Assembly: GCA_900316525.1 (NCBI GenBank)
Contig: ONDF01000040.1
Location: 1 to 40,979, forward strand
DNA: 40,979 nt
Origin: an uncultured Bacteroidales bacterium
Lineage (GTDB): Bacteria > Bacteroidota > Bacteroidia > Bacteroidales > UBA932
Direction of reading: 5' to 3'
Shown: positions 31,875 to 40,568 of the stretch, one piece after another
Position numbering within the stretch: position 1 is the stretch's first letter
Layout of the letters: each line of letters opens with the position of its first letter
Program-made: the position numbers and the translations under genes
The notes under the pieces: generated by a model
Seen by the model: only the letters and a program-made list of their open reading frames with translations
Told to the model about the DNA's origin: nothing
Databases searched by the model: none

Positions 31875-32924
31875 ATGGCTTTGTACGGAATCGAAACGGA
31901 AAGCATCCGTGCCTTCGACGCCTTGCTGGAAAGCGGCAGGACGGTGACGGTCACGGCCCATACGCACCCCGACGGGGATGCGCTGGGCAGCGTGTCCGGC
32001 CTCGTCGCGTACCTCCGGGAGCGCCGGGGCAAGGACGCCGTCGCCGTCCTGCCCGACTCCCCCGCCGCCACGGTCAGCTTCATCGTCCCGCCCAGCGTCC
32101 CGCTGCTGTGCCACGACACGGATCCGGAGGCCTGCCTCGCCCGCATCGCGGCGAGCGACCTGGTCATCCTGCTCGATGCCAACGGCTTCTCCCGCACGGA
32201 GGGCCTGCAGGAGGCCTTCGAGGCCTCCCCCGCCCCGAAAGCGCTCATCGACCATCACGTCGGCCCCGATGCGGACCGCTTCCGGGTGGTCTTCTCCACC
32301 CCGGACGTCTCTTCCGCCTCGGAACTGCTGTACTACGTCCTGCTGGAGCTGCCGGACATCGGCGGCGACGCCCGCCGGCTGCCCGCCGACGCGGCCCGCG
32401 CCCTCCTGACCGGCATGACCACCGACACGAACAACTTCGCCAACTCCGTCTATCCCGGCACGTTCCGGATGGCCGCGGAGCTCCTCGCCGCGGGCGTGGA
32501 CCGCGAAGACGTCCTCGCGAAACTGTACAGCCGATACCGCGAGAACCGGGTCCGGGTGATGGGCTATCTCCAGTACGAGGCGCTGCGGATCACCCCCGAA
32601 GGCCTCGCCTGCATCGTCGCGACGCGGGATATCCTGGACCGCTTCGGCGTGGACGAGGGCGAGACGGAAGGGCTGGTGAACATCCCCCTGTCCATCGACC
32701 GGGTGAAGATGAGCATCCTCCTCAAGGAAGATAAGGACCATTTCCGCGTGTCCATCCGCTCCAAGCGAGGAGTCTCGGCCCGGGAATGCGCCGTGGCCTA
32801 TTTCCACGGGGGCGGCCACGAGAACGCCTCCGGCGGCAAGCTGTGGTGGCCTGCCGACATCCCCGGCCCCGAAGCGGCCGCCGCCTACCTCGAACAAGTA
32901 TCCCGAGCCTTCCTGAAGAAATGA
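31875..32924 (+). CDS. nrnA: DHH/DHHA1 phosphoesterase, NrnA-like
   Basis: This 349-aa protein is a likely nanoRNase/pAp phosphatase that degrades short oligoribonucleotides, or a related cyclic-dinucleotide breakdown enzyme. The DHH domain has A-H-T-H-P-D-G-D-A-L-G-S at 28-39, a central D-L-V-I-L-L-D-A-N motif and I-D-H-H-V. The C-terminal DHHA1 domain has the glycine-rich F-H-G-G-G-H-E-N-A-S-G-G. The ATG at 31875 gives the family start; the nine-residue extension crosses the promoter. Its stop overlaps the next start (ATGA). Confidence 0.92.
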   Translation: MALYGIETESIRAFDALLESGRTVTVTAHTHPDGDALGSVSGLVAYLRERRGKDAVAVLPDSPAATVSFIVPPSVPLLCHDTDPEACLARIAASDLVILLDANGFSRTEGLQEAFEASPAPKALIDHHVGPDADRFRVVFSTPDVSSASELLYYVLLELPDIGGDARRLPADAARALLTGMTTDTNNFANSVYPGTFRMAAELLAAGVDREDVLAKLYSRYRENRVRVMGYLQYEALRITPEGLACIVATRDILDRFGVDEGETEGLVNIPLSIDRVKMSILLKEDKDHFRVSIRSKRGVSARECAVAYFHGGGHENASGGKLWWPADIPGPEAAAAYLEQVSRAFLKK

Positions 32925-33499
32925 AAAAGAGCACCCGCATCCTGATACCGGCCCTCCTTCTCGCGCTCGCCGCCGGCCTCCTCCCTGCCTGCAACAAGGA
33001 GGCGGTCCAGCTCGCGTACGACAAGCAGGAGACCAACATCGCCAGTTTCGTGACGGCCCAGCTCAAGACCGACAAGACCGCGAGAGTCACCTACAAGGAC
33101 GGGGTGGTCCGCGTGACCATGCACGACACGCTCACCCGGGAAGGCCTCCTGGCGGACACCCTCCACACCGGCGGCACCGTGTCCTTCTACTACGCCGGAT
33201 ACACGCTCACGAGCGCCAGCGTCAGTTCCTCCAACCTGTTCGCCACCAACCACAAGAAGACGGCCGACGCGGCCGGCTGGCAGCTCTCCGACACGACCGC
33301 TTTCCACATCCGGACCCTCACCCTGGACGACCAGCTGCTGGAAGGCCTCCGGCGCGGCCTGGAGGGCGTACGGAACCAGGACGAGTGCTATATCCTCTTT
33401 TCGGGCAAATATGGATACGGATCCAAGGCCCAAGGCACGATTCCTGCAAGGTCAGCCCTGGTTTACCACATTTGGGTGAACAGCATTTCCAACGATTAA
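32921..33499 (+). CDS. FKBP-like lipoprotein (short)
   Basis: This 192-aa protein has a lipoprotein signal with lipobox L-P-A-C, Cys24 being the likely lipidation site. The C-terminal half resembles an FKBP-type prolyl isomerase domain: I-L-F-S-G-K-Y-G-Y-G-S-K followed by T-I-P-A-R-S-A-L-V-Y-H-I-W-V. Conservation is loose, so isomerase activity is doubtful and it may be a chaperone or structural relative. It starts inside the nrnA stop (ATGA) and is followed after 1 nt by a second FKBP-like lipoprotein. Confidence 0.75.
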   Translation: MKKSTRILIPALLLALAAGLLPACNKEAVQLAYDKQETNIASFVTAQLKTDKTARVTYKDGVVRVTMHDTLTREGLLADTLHTGGTVSFYYAGYTLTSASVSSSNLFATNHKKTADAAGWQLSDTTAFHIRTLTLDDQLLEGLRRGLEGVRNQDECYILFSGKYGYGSKAQGTIPARSALVYHIWVNSISND

Positions 33500-33500
33500 A

Positions 33501-34523
33501 ATGAAAACGATGAACCATATCCTTCCGAGACTCATCCTCCTTCCCGTCGCCGCCGCCCTCGTGGCGGTCTCCTGCAACAAGAACGTCGGCGAAGGGGCCA
33601 ACGTCGCCCTCAAGCGCCAGTTCGACGCCTGGCGCGCCATCCATTACCCCGCCGCCCAGGAAAAGGACGGCATCTACATCATCGAGGACATCCCGGGCAC
33701 CGGCCGGGAATGGGACGACGACCTTCCGGTCACTTTCCTGACCTATACCATGCGGGACCTGGACGGGACCGTCACCTACAATACCGACGAGCAGTGGGCC
33801 AAGCAGATGGGCACCTGGACGCGGACGGGATATTACGGTCCCCAGATCACCCTGACCGGGGAGGAAGCGAGCTACGCCGGCCTGGACGTCCTGCTGGACG
33901 GCATGCGGCAGGGCGGAACCCGCACGGCCATCATCCCCTCCTGGATGCTGACCTACAAGCGGTATGATTCCACGGAGAAGTACCTGGAGGTCTCGACCGA
34001 TGCCGTCTCCACCATCTACACCGTCACGTTCCTGGACCAGACCGCGAACCTCAAGGATTACGAGTTCCGGAACCTGAAGGACTATGCGGCCGAGACCTGG
34101 CACGTGACCGACACCCTCTCCACCGGCGCGGTGTTCTTCAAGTCCTTCACGGAATTCGACGAAGATCCGGTCGAGATGCCCAACGACACCACCGTGTACA
34201 TCAACTACACCGGCCGCCGCCTTTCCGACGGACAGGTGTTCGACACCACGATCGCGGACACCGCCAAGGTGTACCACATCTACAATCCGTCCAAGACCTA
34301 CGCCCCCGTTTCGGTCACCTGGGCCGAGAAAGCCACGGACATCAAACTGAGCGGCAGCTCCGCGGTGAACGGATTCGCCTACGGCTTGCACGCGATGCAC
34401 CCCGGAGAGAAGGCCTCCTTCTGCTTCGGCTACAACCTGGGCTACGGCAGCTCCGGTTCCGGCAGTATGATTCCGGGCTATGCCGCGCTGCAGTTCGACA
34501 TCGAGCTGGTCCCTGAACCGTAA
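33501..34523 (+). CDS. FKBP-like lipoprotein (two domains)
   Basis: This 340-aa protein has a signal peptide with Cys at V-A-V-S-C, a weak lipobox. It appears to hold two FKBP-type domains. The second is clearer, with V-Y-I-N-Y-T-G-R-R-L-S-D-G-Q-V-F-D-T-T and, at the end, L-G-Y-G-S-S-G-S-G-S-M-I-P-G-Y-A-A-L-Q-F. The first ends in a rearranged form near 110-150. It is probably a periplasmic or outer-membrane-facing prolyl isomerase or folding helper. It lies 1 nt after its shorter homologue and 4 nt before the MATE gene, suggesting an old duplication within the operon. Confidence 0.8.
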   Translation: MKTMNHILPRLILLPVAAALVAVSCNKNVGEGANVALKRQFDAWRAIHYPAAQEKDGIYIIEDIPGTGREWDDDLPVTFLTYTMRDLDGTVTYNTDEQWAKQMGTWTRTGYYGPQITLTGEEASYAGLDVLLDGMRQGGTRTAIIPSWMLTYKRYDSTEKYLEVSTDAVSTIYTVTFLDQTANLKDYEFRNLKDYAAETWHVTDTLSTGAVFFKSFTEFDEDPVEMPNDTTVYINYTGRRLSDGQVFDTTIADTAKVYHIYNPSKTYAPVSVTWAEKATDIKLSGSSAVNGFAYGLHAMHPGEKASFCFGYNLGYGSSGSGSMIPGYAALQFDIELVPEP

Positions 34524-34527
34524 GCCC

Positions 34528-35925
34528 ATGGCAGGAAGCATCCCCACCGAGCTGGGCGTCAAACCCGTCAACCAGCTGATCCGCCAGTACGCAGTCCCCG
34601 GCATCATCGCCATGACTGCGTCTTCGCTTTATAACATGGTGGACAGTATCTACATCGGCCATATCGCCGAGGTGGGCTCGCTGGCCATCTCCGGCCTCGC
34701 GGTCACCTTCCCCCTGATGAACATCTCCACGGCGTTCGGCACCCTGGTGGGCGTGGGCGCCGCCACGATGATTTCCGTCCTGCTGGGCCAGAAGAACTAC
34801 GCGGTCGCCAACAAGGTCCTCTCCAACGAGGTCACCCTGAACATCATCACCGGTCTCGTCTTCACGTTCGTGGCGCTGATGTGGATGGATCCGATCCTCC
34901 GCTTCTTCGGCGCGACCGAGGCAACCCTCCCCTTCGCCCGGCAGTATATGACGATCATCGCCATCGGCAACGCCGTCACGCACCTGTACTTCGGCCTGAA
35001 CAGCGTCATCCGCTCGTCCGGAAGCCCGAAGACGGCGATGGGCCTGACCTTGTTCACGGTCACGTCCAACGCCATCCTGGACCCGGTGTTCATCTTCGTC
35101 TTCAAGCTGGGCATCCAGGGCGCGGCCATCGCCACCGTCCTGTGCCAGTTCATGGCGCTCTGCTACACGATGTGGTTCTTCCTGGACCAGGACAAGTTCC
35201 TCCACCTCCCCCGCAGCCGGAAGGTCTTCCGGATCGACTGGCGCATCGCCAAGGACTCCCTCGCCATCGGCATGGGCCCGTTCCTGATGAACCTCGCCAG
35301 CTGCATCGTCGTGCTGTTCATCAACCAGCAGCTCGTCAAGTGGGGCGGCGACCTCGCCCTCGGCGCCTACGGCATCGTGAACCGGATCAGCTTCCTGTTC
35401 GTGATGATCATCATGGGCTTCAACCAGGGGATGCAGCCCATCGCCGGCTACAACTACGGCGCCCGGCAGTACGCCCGCGTCCGCGAGGTGTACGTGAAGA
35501 CGGCCGGCTGGGCCACTCTCGTGTGCCTGTTCGGCTTCCTCATCTCCGAGGCGCTTCCGGGGCCCACCGTGAGCATCTTCACCCCGGATCCCGTCCTCCA
35601 CGACATGGCGGCGCGGGGCCTGCGGATGATGAACCTCGCCTTCCCGATCATCGGGTTCCAGATGGTCACCACGAACCTGTTCCAGTGCCTTGGGATGGTG
35701 AACAAGTCCATCTTCCTGTCCCTGTCGCGGCAGCTCCTGTTCCTGCTGCCGTGCATCTACATCCTGCCGCCGCTGCTGGAGTCCGAGACCGGCGTGTGGT
35801 ACAGTTTCCCGATCTCGGACACCATCGCCGCCATCGTCACGGCCTTCTTCGCCGTCGGCCTCCTGAGGAACCTCGGACGGCTCAAGGACGGAGACGACCC
35901 GGCCATTCTCGGAAGCAAGATTTAG
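34528..35925 (+). CDS. MATE family efflux transporter
   Basis: This 465-aa polytopic protein has about 12 transmembrane helices in two halves. MATE features include S-L-Y-N-M-V-D-S-I-Y-I-G near 33-44, N-S-V-I-R-S-S-G near 160 and F-N-Q-G-M-Q-P-I-A-G-Y-N-Y-G-A in the second half, the typical MATE loop. These proteins export drugs or metabolites with Na+ or H+ entry; the substrate is unknown. The ATG at 34528 is 4 nt after the preceding stop; the earlier in-frame ATG at 34480 lies inside the previous gene. Confidence 0.93.
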   Translation: MAGSIPTELGVKPVNQLIRQYAVPGIIAMTASSLYNMVDSIYIGHIAEVGSLAISGLAVTFPLMNISTAFGTLVGVGAATMISVLLGQKNYAVANKVLSNEVTLNIITGLVFTFVALMWMDPILRFFGATEATLPFARQYMTIIAIGNAVTHLYFGLNSVIRSSGSPKTAMGLTLFTVTSNAILDPVFIFVFKLGIQGAAIATVLCQFMALCYTMWFFLDQDKFLHLPRSRKVFRIDWRIAKDSLAIGMGPFLMNLASCIVVLFINQQLVKWGGDLALGAYGIVNRISFLFVMIIMGFNQGMQPIAGYNYGARQYARVREVYVKTAGWATLVCLFGFLISEALPGPTVSIFTPDPVLHDMAARGLRMMNLAFPIIGFQMVTTNLFQCLGMVNKSIFLSLSRQLLFLLPCIYILPPLLESETGVWYSFPISDTIAAIVTAFFAVGLLRNLGRLKDGDDPAILGSKI

Positions 35926-35953
35926 ATTCTCACACTTCGTTCAGAATGACAAA
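35924..35953 (-). repeat. Degenerate dispersed repeat of the TGTCATTCTGA type
   Basis: On the minus strand this segment reads like the widespread bacterial repeat whose frame gives the peptide C-H-S-E-R-S (here C-H-S-E-R-S-V-R-I). It fills the 20-nt gap between the MATE and kinase genes, and the kinase start codon lies within it. Only this copy is in the window. Confidence 0.55.
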
Positions 35954-36557
35954 TACGATCATCAACGTAGGAAGACAGTTCGGCAGCGGCGGCGGATACG
36001 TCGCCCAGGCCGTCGGCAAGAAACTCGGCATCCCGGTGTATGACAACGAGCTCATCTGCAAGGCCGCCGAGGAAAGCGGCTACTCCAAGAGCATCTTCGA
36101 GGGCGGCGAGCAGCGCAAGAGCCTGTTCTCCATGTCCAGCTTCTTCTCCTCCGGCCGCCTCGGCTTCGGGGAGACGGGCTTTGTCAACGACGACATGCTG
36201 TTCAAGATCCAGAGCGAGGTGATCCGGAACATCGCCGAAAAGGGCGACGCCATCATCGTGGGCCGCTGCGCCGACTACATCCTCCGCGACCTGGACTGCC
36301 TGGACGTGTTCGTCTGCGCGCCCATGGAATACCGCATCCAGCGCCTCGTCCAGAACGAGGGCCTGGACGCGGACGAGGCCGAAGCCCTGATGCGCCGCAA
36401 GGACCGCACCCGCGAAGCCTACTACAACTTCTACACGTTCGGCGCCTGGGGCAAGGCCGACAACTACGACCTGTGCATCGACAGCTCCATCCTGGGCATC
36501 GACGGCACCGCCGACTGCATCATCGACTTCGGCCGCCGCGCCGGCAAGATCCGGTGA
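35946..36557 (+). CDS. Cytidylate kinase-like family protein
   Basis: This 203-aa P-loop protein belongs to the cytidylate-kinase-like family. The nucleotide-binding start is I-N-V-G-R-Q-F-G-S-G-G-G near 6-17. A central A-I-I-V-G-R-C-A-D-Y and the lid-like R-R-K-D-R-T-R-E-A-Y-Y follow. It is shorter than true Cmk, and in Bacteroidetes these proteins are separate from the housekeeping Cmk, so the substrate is uncertain. The ATG at 35946 is inside a repeat-like sequence. The end overlaps the next gene's GTG start. Confidence 0.82.
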   Translation: MTNTIINVGRQFGSGGGYVAQAVGKKLGIPVYDNELICKAAEESGYSKSIFEGGEQRKSLFSMSSFFSSGRLGFGETGFVNDDMLFKIQSEVIRNIAEKGDAIIVGRCADYILRDLDCLDVFVCAPMEYRIQRLVQNEGLDADEAEALMRRKDRTREAYYNFYTFGAWGKADNYDLCIDSSILGIDGTADCIIDFGRRAGKIR

Positions 36558-37762
36558 AGCGCATAGCATCCATACTCCTGCTTTTCCTCCCCCTCCTCGC
36601 CGCCGCGCAGGGACGGGGCCTCAACGACCGCATCACCAACGACCTGTCCCGCCTGCCGGCGATGGACGCCGTCGTGGACAGTTTCATGACCCGGTGGTCG
36701 CTCCGGGGCGTTTCCCTGTCCGTCATGCGGAACGACTCCCTCGTGTACGCCCGCGGCTATGGCCGGGCGGACGCGTCCAGGCCGATGACCCCGGGCACCC
36801 TCCTGCGGATGGCGTCCGTCTCGAAGCTCATCACGGCCGTGGGCATCATGAAGCTGCAGGAGCGGGGCAAGCTCGTGCTGGACACCCCCGTCTTCGGGCC
36901 TTTCGGCATCCTGGACGGCTATGACCAGTACATCACCGACGACAACTACTACCTCATCACGGTCGAGCACCTGCTGCGGCACCAGGCCGGCTTCACCCAG
37001 AAGGGCGGCGACCCGATGTTTTCCACGCCCTCGATGATGCGGGCCATCGGCACGGCCAAGGCGCCCACGCAGGAACAGCTCACCCGCTACCTCCTCCGCC
37101 GTCCCCTCGCCTACCTGCCCGGGACGGACCAGGAATACTCCAACTTCGGCTATCTGCTCCTGTCGATGATCATCGAAAAGATCACCGGCGAGTCCTACGA
37201 GGCCTGGACGCAGCGCGAAGTGCTGGGCCCGGCCGGCTGCACGGACTTCCACATCGGCGGGAACTTCTACGAGGACCGCTTCCCCGGCGAGACGCGCTAC
37301 TACATGCACAAGGAGGCCAAGCCCATCAGCTCCTTCGACGGGCGCGGCCAGGTGGAGCGCTGCTACGGCGGCAACGACATCCACGGGCTGTCCGGCGCCG
37401 GCGCCTGGATCGGCTCCACGCCGGAACTCGCCCGCTTCGTCGCTTCCATCGACGGGATCTCCGCCGTGCCCGACCAGATCAATCCCTTCACCCTCTACCA
37501 GATGACCGCGCGCCTGTCCGACGAGATCTTCTCGCTGGGCTGGGTGGACTGCACGGTGGACGGCGAATGGACCCGGACCGGCTCGTTCTCCGGCACCTCC
37601 GCCCTCGTGAAAACCTTCGCCGACGGCGAGACCTGGGTCCTCATCTCCAACACGTCCACCTGGATGGGATCCCGCTTCTCCCGCGAGACCGGCGCCCTCT
37701 GCAAGAACCTCCGCGCCCGTTTTTCGGACCAGCTTCCGGAGCGGGACCTCTTCGCGGACTGA
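36554..37762 (+). CDS. Secreted serine hydrolase, class C beta-lactamase fold
   Basis: This 402-aa protein of the beta-lactamase/D-Ala-D-Ala peptidase family has a signal peptide (about 1-19, ending L-A-A-A-Q). The S-x-x-K motif is S88-V-S-K91. A Y-S-N motif (E-Y-S-N-F-G-Y) gives the second catalytic Tyr, and G-S-F-S-G-T-S-A is probably the third motif. It may act on cell-wall peptides or esters; antibiotic hydrolysis should not be assumed. The start is a GTG overlapping the kinase stop (GTGA), supported by the signal peptide beginning exactly there. Confidence 0.87.
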   Translation: MKRIASILLLFLPLLAAAQGRGLNDRITNDLSRLPAMDAVVDSFMTRWSLRGVSLSVMRNDSLVYARGYGRADASRPMTPGTLLRMASVSKLITAVGIMKLQERGKLVLDTPVFGPFGILDGYDQYITDDNYYLITVEHLLRHQAGFTQKGGDPMFSTPSMMRAIGTAKAPTQEQLTRYLLRRPLAYLPGTDQEYSNFGYLLLSMIIEKITGESYEAWTQREVLGPAGCTDFHIGGNFYEDRFPGETRYYMHKEAKPISSFDGRGQVERCYGGNDIHGLSGAGAWIGSTPELARFVASIDGISAVPDQINPFTLYQMTARLSDEIFSLGWVDCTVDGEWTRTGSFSGTSALVKTFADGETWVLISNTSTWMGSRFSRETGALCKNLRARFSDQLPERDLFAD

Positions 37763-37795
37763 TTTCTACACTTTTTTGGTTTGAAAATGATAGGA

Positions 37796-37841
37796 TTACG
37801 GACGGAAAATCCGTAACTTGCACCTTGTCAACAACAAGGTG
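37796..37841 (+). promoter_or_regulatory. Two 21-bp dyads before the GH3 gene
   Basis: Dyad 1 is TTACGGA (37796-37802), 7-nt spacer, TCCGTAA (37810-37816). Dyad 2 is CACCTTG (37821-37827), 7-nt spacer, CAAGGTG (37835-37841). Both are perfect 7-7-7 dyads, 25 bp apart centre to centre, and the second ends 3 nt before the ATG. A TAACTTG sequence at 37814-37820 resembles a -7 box but lacks the full match. Dyad 1 could be an operator, and dyad 2 an operator or a leader hairpin. Confidence 0.6.
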
Positions 37842-37844
37842 ATT

Positions 37845-40457
37845 ATGAAAAAGCTTTTCCTGACCCTTTTCACCGCGGCCGTCTGCCTCTCGGCCTGCGG
37901 TCCCAAGACCACGTACAAGTATCCGTTCCAGGATCCGTCCCTGAAGATGGAGCAGCGGATCGAGAACCTCCTCTCGCTCCTGACGCCGGAGGAGAAGATC
38001 GGCCTGCTGATGAACAAGTCCATCTCCGTGGACAGCCTGGGCATCCCCGCCTACAACTGGTGGAGCGAGGCCTGCCACGGCATCCGCGCCGACGGCTACA
38101 CCGTGTATCCGCAGCCCATCGGCATGGCCGCCGCCTTCGACCCGGAGCAGGTGTATAAAGTCTATTCCACCGTCTCCGACGAGGCGCGCGCGAACTGGAA
38201 CCGTTCCCAGCGGGAATGGAACGTGGACGACCAGGCCCGGTACTATCCCGGCAACCCGGAGCTGTCCTTCTGGTGCCCGAACATCAACATCTTCCGCGAC
38301 CCGCGCTGGGGACGCGGCCAGGAGACCCCGGGCGAGGACCCGTACCTGACCTCGGTCATCGGCCTCCAGACCGTCCTGGGCATGCAGCAGAAGACCGGCA
38401 AGTACTATAAGACCCACGCCTGCGCCAAGCACTACGCCGTGCACAGCGGTCCGGAACCGCTCCGCCACAGCATGGACGTGTCCGTGTCGATGCGCGACCT
38501 CTGGGAGACCTACCTCCCGGCGTTCAAGACGCTCGTTGTGGACGGTGACGTCCGCGAAGTGATGGGCGCCTACCAGCGCTACGAGGGCGTTCCCTGCACG
38601 ATGAGCGACCGCCTGCTCGTGGACATCCTCCGCGACAAGTGGGGCTACGACGGCCTGGTGGTCACCGACTGCGACGCCATCAACAACTACTTCAACCCCG
38701 GCCAGCACATGACCCACCCGGATCCCGTGCACGCCGCCGCCGACGCCCTCAAGCACGGCACCGACCTCGAGTGCGGCCGTACCTTCCGCAACCTCGGCGA
38801 CGCCCTCGAGCAGGGCCTGATCACCGTCGACGACCTCGACCACGCCCTCGTCCCGGTCCTCCGCGGCCGCTTCGAGCTGGGCATGTTCGACCCGGACGAG
38901 ATGTCTCCCTGGAAGGACCTCAAGCCCGAGGTGATCTCCAGCGAGGAGCACCACCAGCTGGCCGTCGAGGCCGCGCGTGAAAGCATGGTCCTCCTCAAGA
39001 ACAACGGCATCCTGCCGCTCTCCAAGGACATCAAGCGCATCGCCGTCGTGGGCCCGAACGCCGACGACGTGGACCTGATGAACGGCAACTACGGCGGCAC
39101 GCCGATCGACGCCCACAAGTTCTCCATCCTCACCGGCATCCGCAACGCCTTCCCGAACACGGAAGTGGTCTATGACAAGGCCTGCGAGCTCGTGGACGAG
39201 TACAACACCATCAACCACATGGGCGAGTTCAACGAGGGCAAAGGAATGCTCGTCCAGTTCTACAACAACAAGGAGTTCAAGGGGGAACCGGCCGCTTCCA
39301 ACTACTATGACGCGATGAATTTCAGCACCTTCGGCGGTTACGGCTTCGCCGACGGTGTGAACACGAACGAGTTCAGCGCCCGCGCCACGGGCAAGTGGAC
39401 CGCCCCCTACACCGGCGTGCTCAAGTATGTCGTCGCCGGTGACAACGGCTACAAGCTCTTCGTGAACGGCAAGCTCGTGGAGGACCAGAAGGGGGCTTCC
39501 GCCGGTGGCCGCCGCGGCTTCGGCTTCGGCCGCCGCAGGACTGTCGAATACAAGGAAATCCCGGTCAAGGAAGGCCAGACCTATGACGTGAAGATCGAAT
39601 ACGTCAAGGGCGACTCCCCGTTCGCCATGTTCAGCGCCCAGTTCTGCGAGCGCGCCCTGCCCGATGTCGAGGCTCTCGCGAAGCAGTTCGGCGACGTAGA
39701 CGCCTGGATCATGGTCGGCGGCATCTCCCCCGCCCTCGAGGGTGAAGGCGGCGACAAGGCCGACATCGAGGTCCCGGCCGTCCAGCAGCGCCTGCTGAAG
39801 GGCCTGCGCGCCACCGGCAAGCCGGTCATCCTGGTGAACTGCTCCGGTTCCGCCCTGGCCTTCGCGCCCATCGTGGACGACTGCGACGCCATCCTGCAGG
39901 CCTGGTACGGCGGCGAAGGCGGCGCCCAGGCCGTGGGCGAAGTCCTGAACGGCGACTGCAACCCTTCCGGCAAGCTCCCCGTCACCTTCTACGCCTCCAC
40001 CGACCAGCTGCCCGACTTCCTGGACTACAACATGGAAGGCCGCACCTACCGCTACTTCAAGGGCACGCCCCAGTATCCGTTCGGCTTCGGCCTGAGCTAC
40101 ACCACCTTCGCCTACGGCCAGGGCAAGCTCTCCAAGTCCTCCGTCAAGGCCGGCAAGGGCGTGAAGGTCACCGTTCCCGTCCAGAACACCGGCAACCGCG
40201 CCGGCACCGAGGTCGTCCAGGTCTATGTCAAGGCCCTCGACAATCCCGATGCGCCGATCAAGGCCCTGAAGGGCTTCCAGCGCGTGTCCATTGACCCGGG
40301 CAAGACCGCCAGCGTCACCATCGACATCGCCCCGGACGCCTTCGCCTACTATGACGGCAACGACGGCGTCGCCATCAAGCCCGGCAAGTACCAGATCCTC
40401 TACGGCTCCTCCTCCGCCGACGCGGACCTGAAGGCTCTCGACTTCGAGGTGAAATAA
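37845..40457 (+). CDS. GH3 glycoside hydrolase lipoprotein with PA14 domain
   Basis: This 870-aa enzyme is a beta-xylosidase/beta-glucosidase-type family 3 hydrolase. It has a lipoprotein signal with L-S-A-C (Cys19), so it is anchored in the envelope. The N-terminal TIM barrel carries the expected nucleophile Asp275 in V-V-T-D-C-D-A. The second alpha/beta domain begins near E-S-M-V-L-L-K-N-N-G. A PA14-like insert lies within it (about 465-605), containing a Gly/Arg-rich loop at about 554-566. A fibronectin III-like domain ends the protein (P-V-Q-N-T-G-N-R-A-G-T-E-V-V-Q-V-Y-V). The substrate is probably a plant or host oligosaccharide. The ATG at 37845 gives the signal peptide. Confidence 0.93.
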   Translation: MKKLFLTLFTAAVCLSACGPKTTYKYPFQDPSLKMEQRIENLLSLLTPEEKIGLLMNKSISVDSLGIPAYNWWSEACHGIRADGYTVYPQPIGMAAAFDPEQVYKVYSTVSDEARANWNRSQREWNVDDQARYYPGNPELSFWCPNINIFRDPRWGRGQETPGEDPYLTSVIGLQTVLGMQQKTGKYYKTHACAKHYAVHSGPEPLRHSMDVSVSMRDLWETYLPAFKTLVVDGDVREVMGAYQRYEGVPCTMSDRLLVDILRDKWGYDGLVVTDCDAINNYFNPGQHMTHPDPVHAAADALKHGTDLECGRTFRNLGDALEQGLITVDDLDHALVPVLRGRFELGMFDPDEMSPWKDLKPEVISSEEHHQLAVEAARESMVLLKNNGILPLSKDIKRIAVVGPNADDVDLMNGNYGGTPIDAHKFSILTGIRNAFPNTEVVYDKACELVDEYNTINHMGEFNEGKGMLVQFYNNKEFKGEPAASNYYDAMNFSTFGGYGFADGVNTNEFSARATGKWTAPYTGVLKYVVAGDNGYKLFVNGKLVEDQKGASAGGRRGFGFGRRRTVEYKEIPVKEGQTYDVKIEYVKGDSPFAMFSAQFCERALPDVEALAKQFGDVDAWIMVGGISPALEGEGGDKADIEVPAVQQRLLKGLRATGKPVILVNCSGSALAFAPIVDDCDAILQAWYGGEGGAQAVGEVLNGDCNPSGKLPVTFYASTDQLPDFLDYNMEGRTYRYFKGTPQYPFGFGLSYTTFAYGQGKLSKSSVKAGKGVKVTVPVQNTGNRAGTEVVQVYVKALDNPDAPIKALKGFQRVSIDPGKTASVTIDIAPDAFAYYDGNDGVAIKPGKYQILYGSSSADADLKALDFEVK

Positions 40458-40499
40458 GTGCTCGCAGCTATCTGCTTGATGCAGAGCGGCATAACGTTC

Positions 40500-40527
40500 G
40501 AGAGGTGCACCTGCGGGTGCACCTCTC
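40500..40527. terminator. Strong hairpin between GH3 and butyrate kinase
   Basis: Perfect 12-bp arms (40500-40511 and 40516-40527) enclose a TGCG tetraloop. It lies between two converging genes, 42 nt after the GH3 stop and about 40 nt beyond the kinase stop. No T-run follows on either strand, so factor-independent termination is likely but not classical. Confidence 0.7.
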
Positions 40528-40568
40528 TGCTATTAAGTAGTTGATATTGAGCCGATTCGTTAAGGATT

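Noticed and set aside
36554..37762. Serine hydrolase as an antibiotic-resistance beta-lactamase
   Set aside because: It has the general class C fold motifs, but this large family contains many peptidases and esterases and nothing here points to drug hydrolysis.
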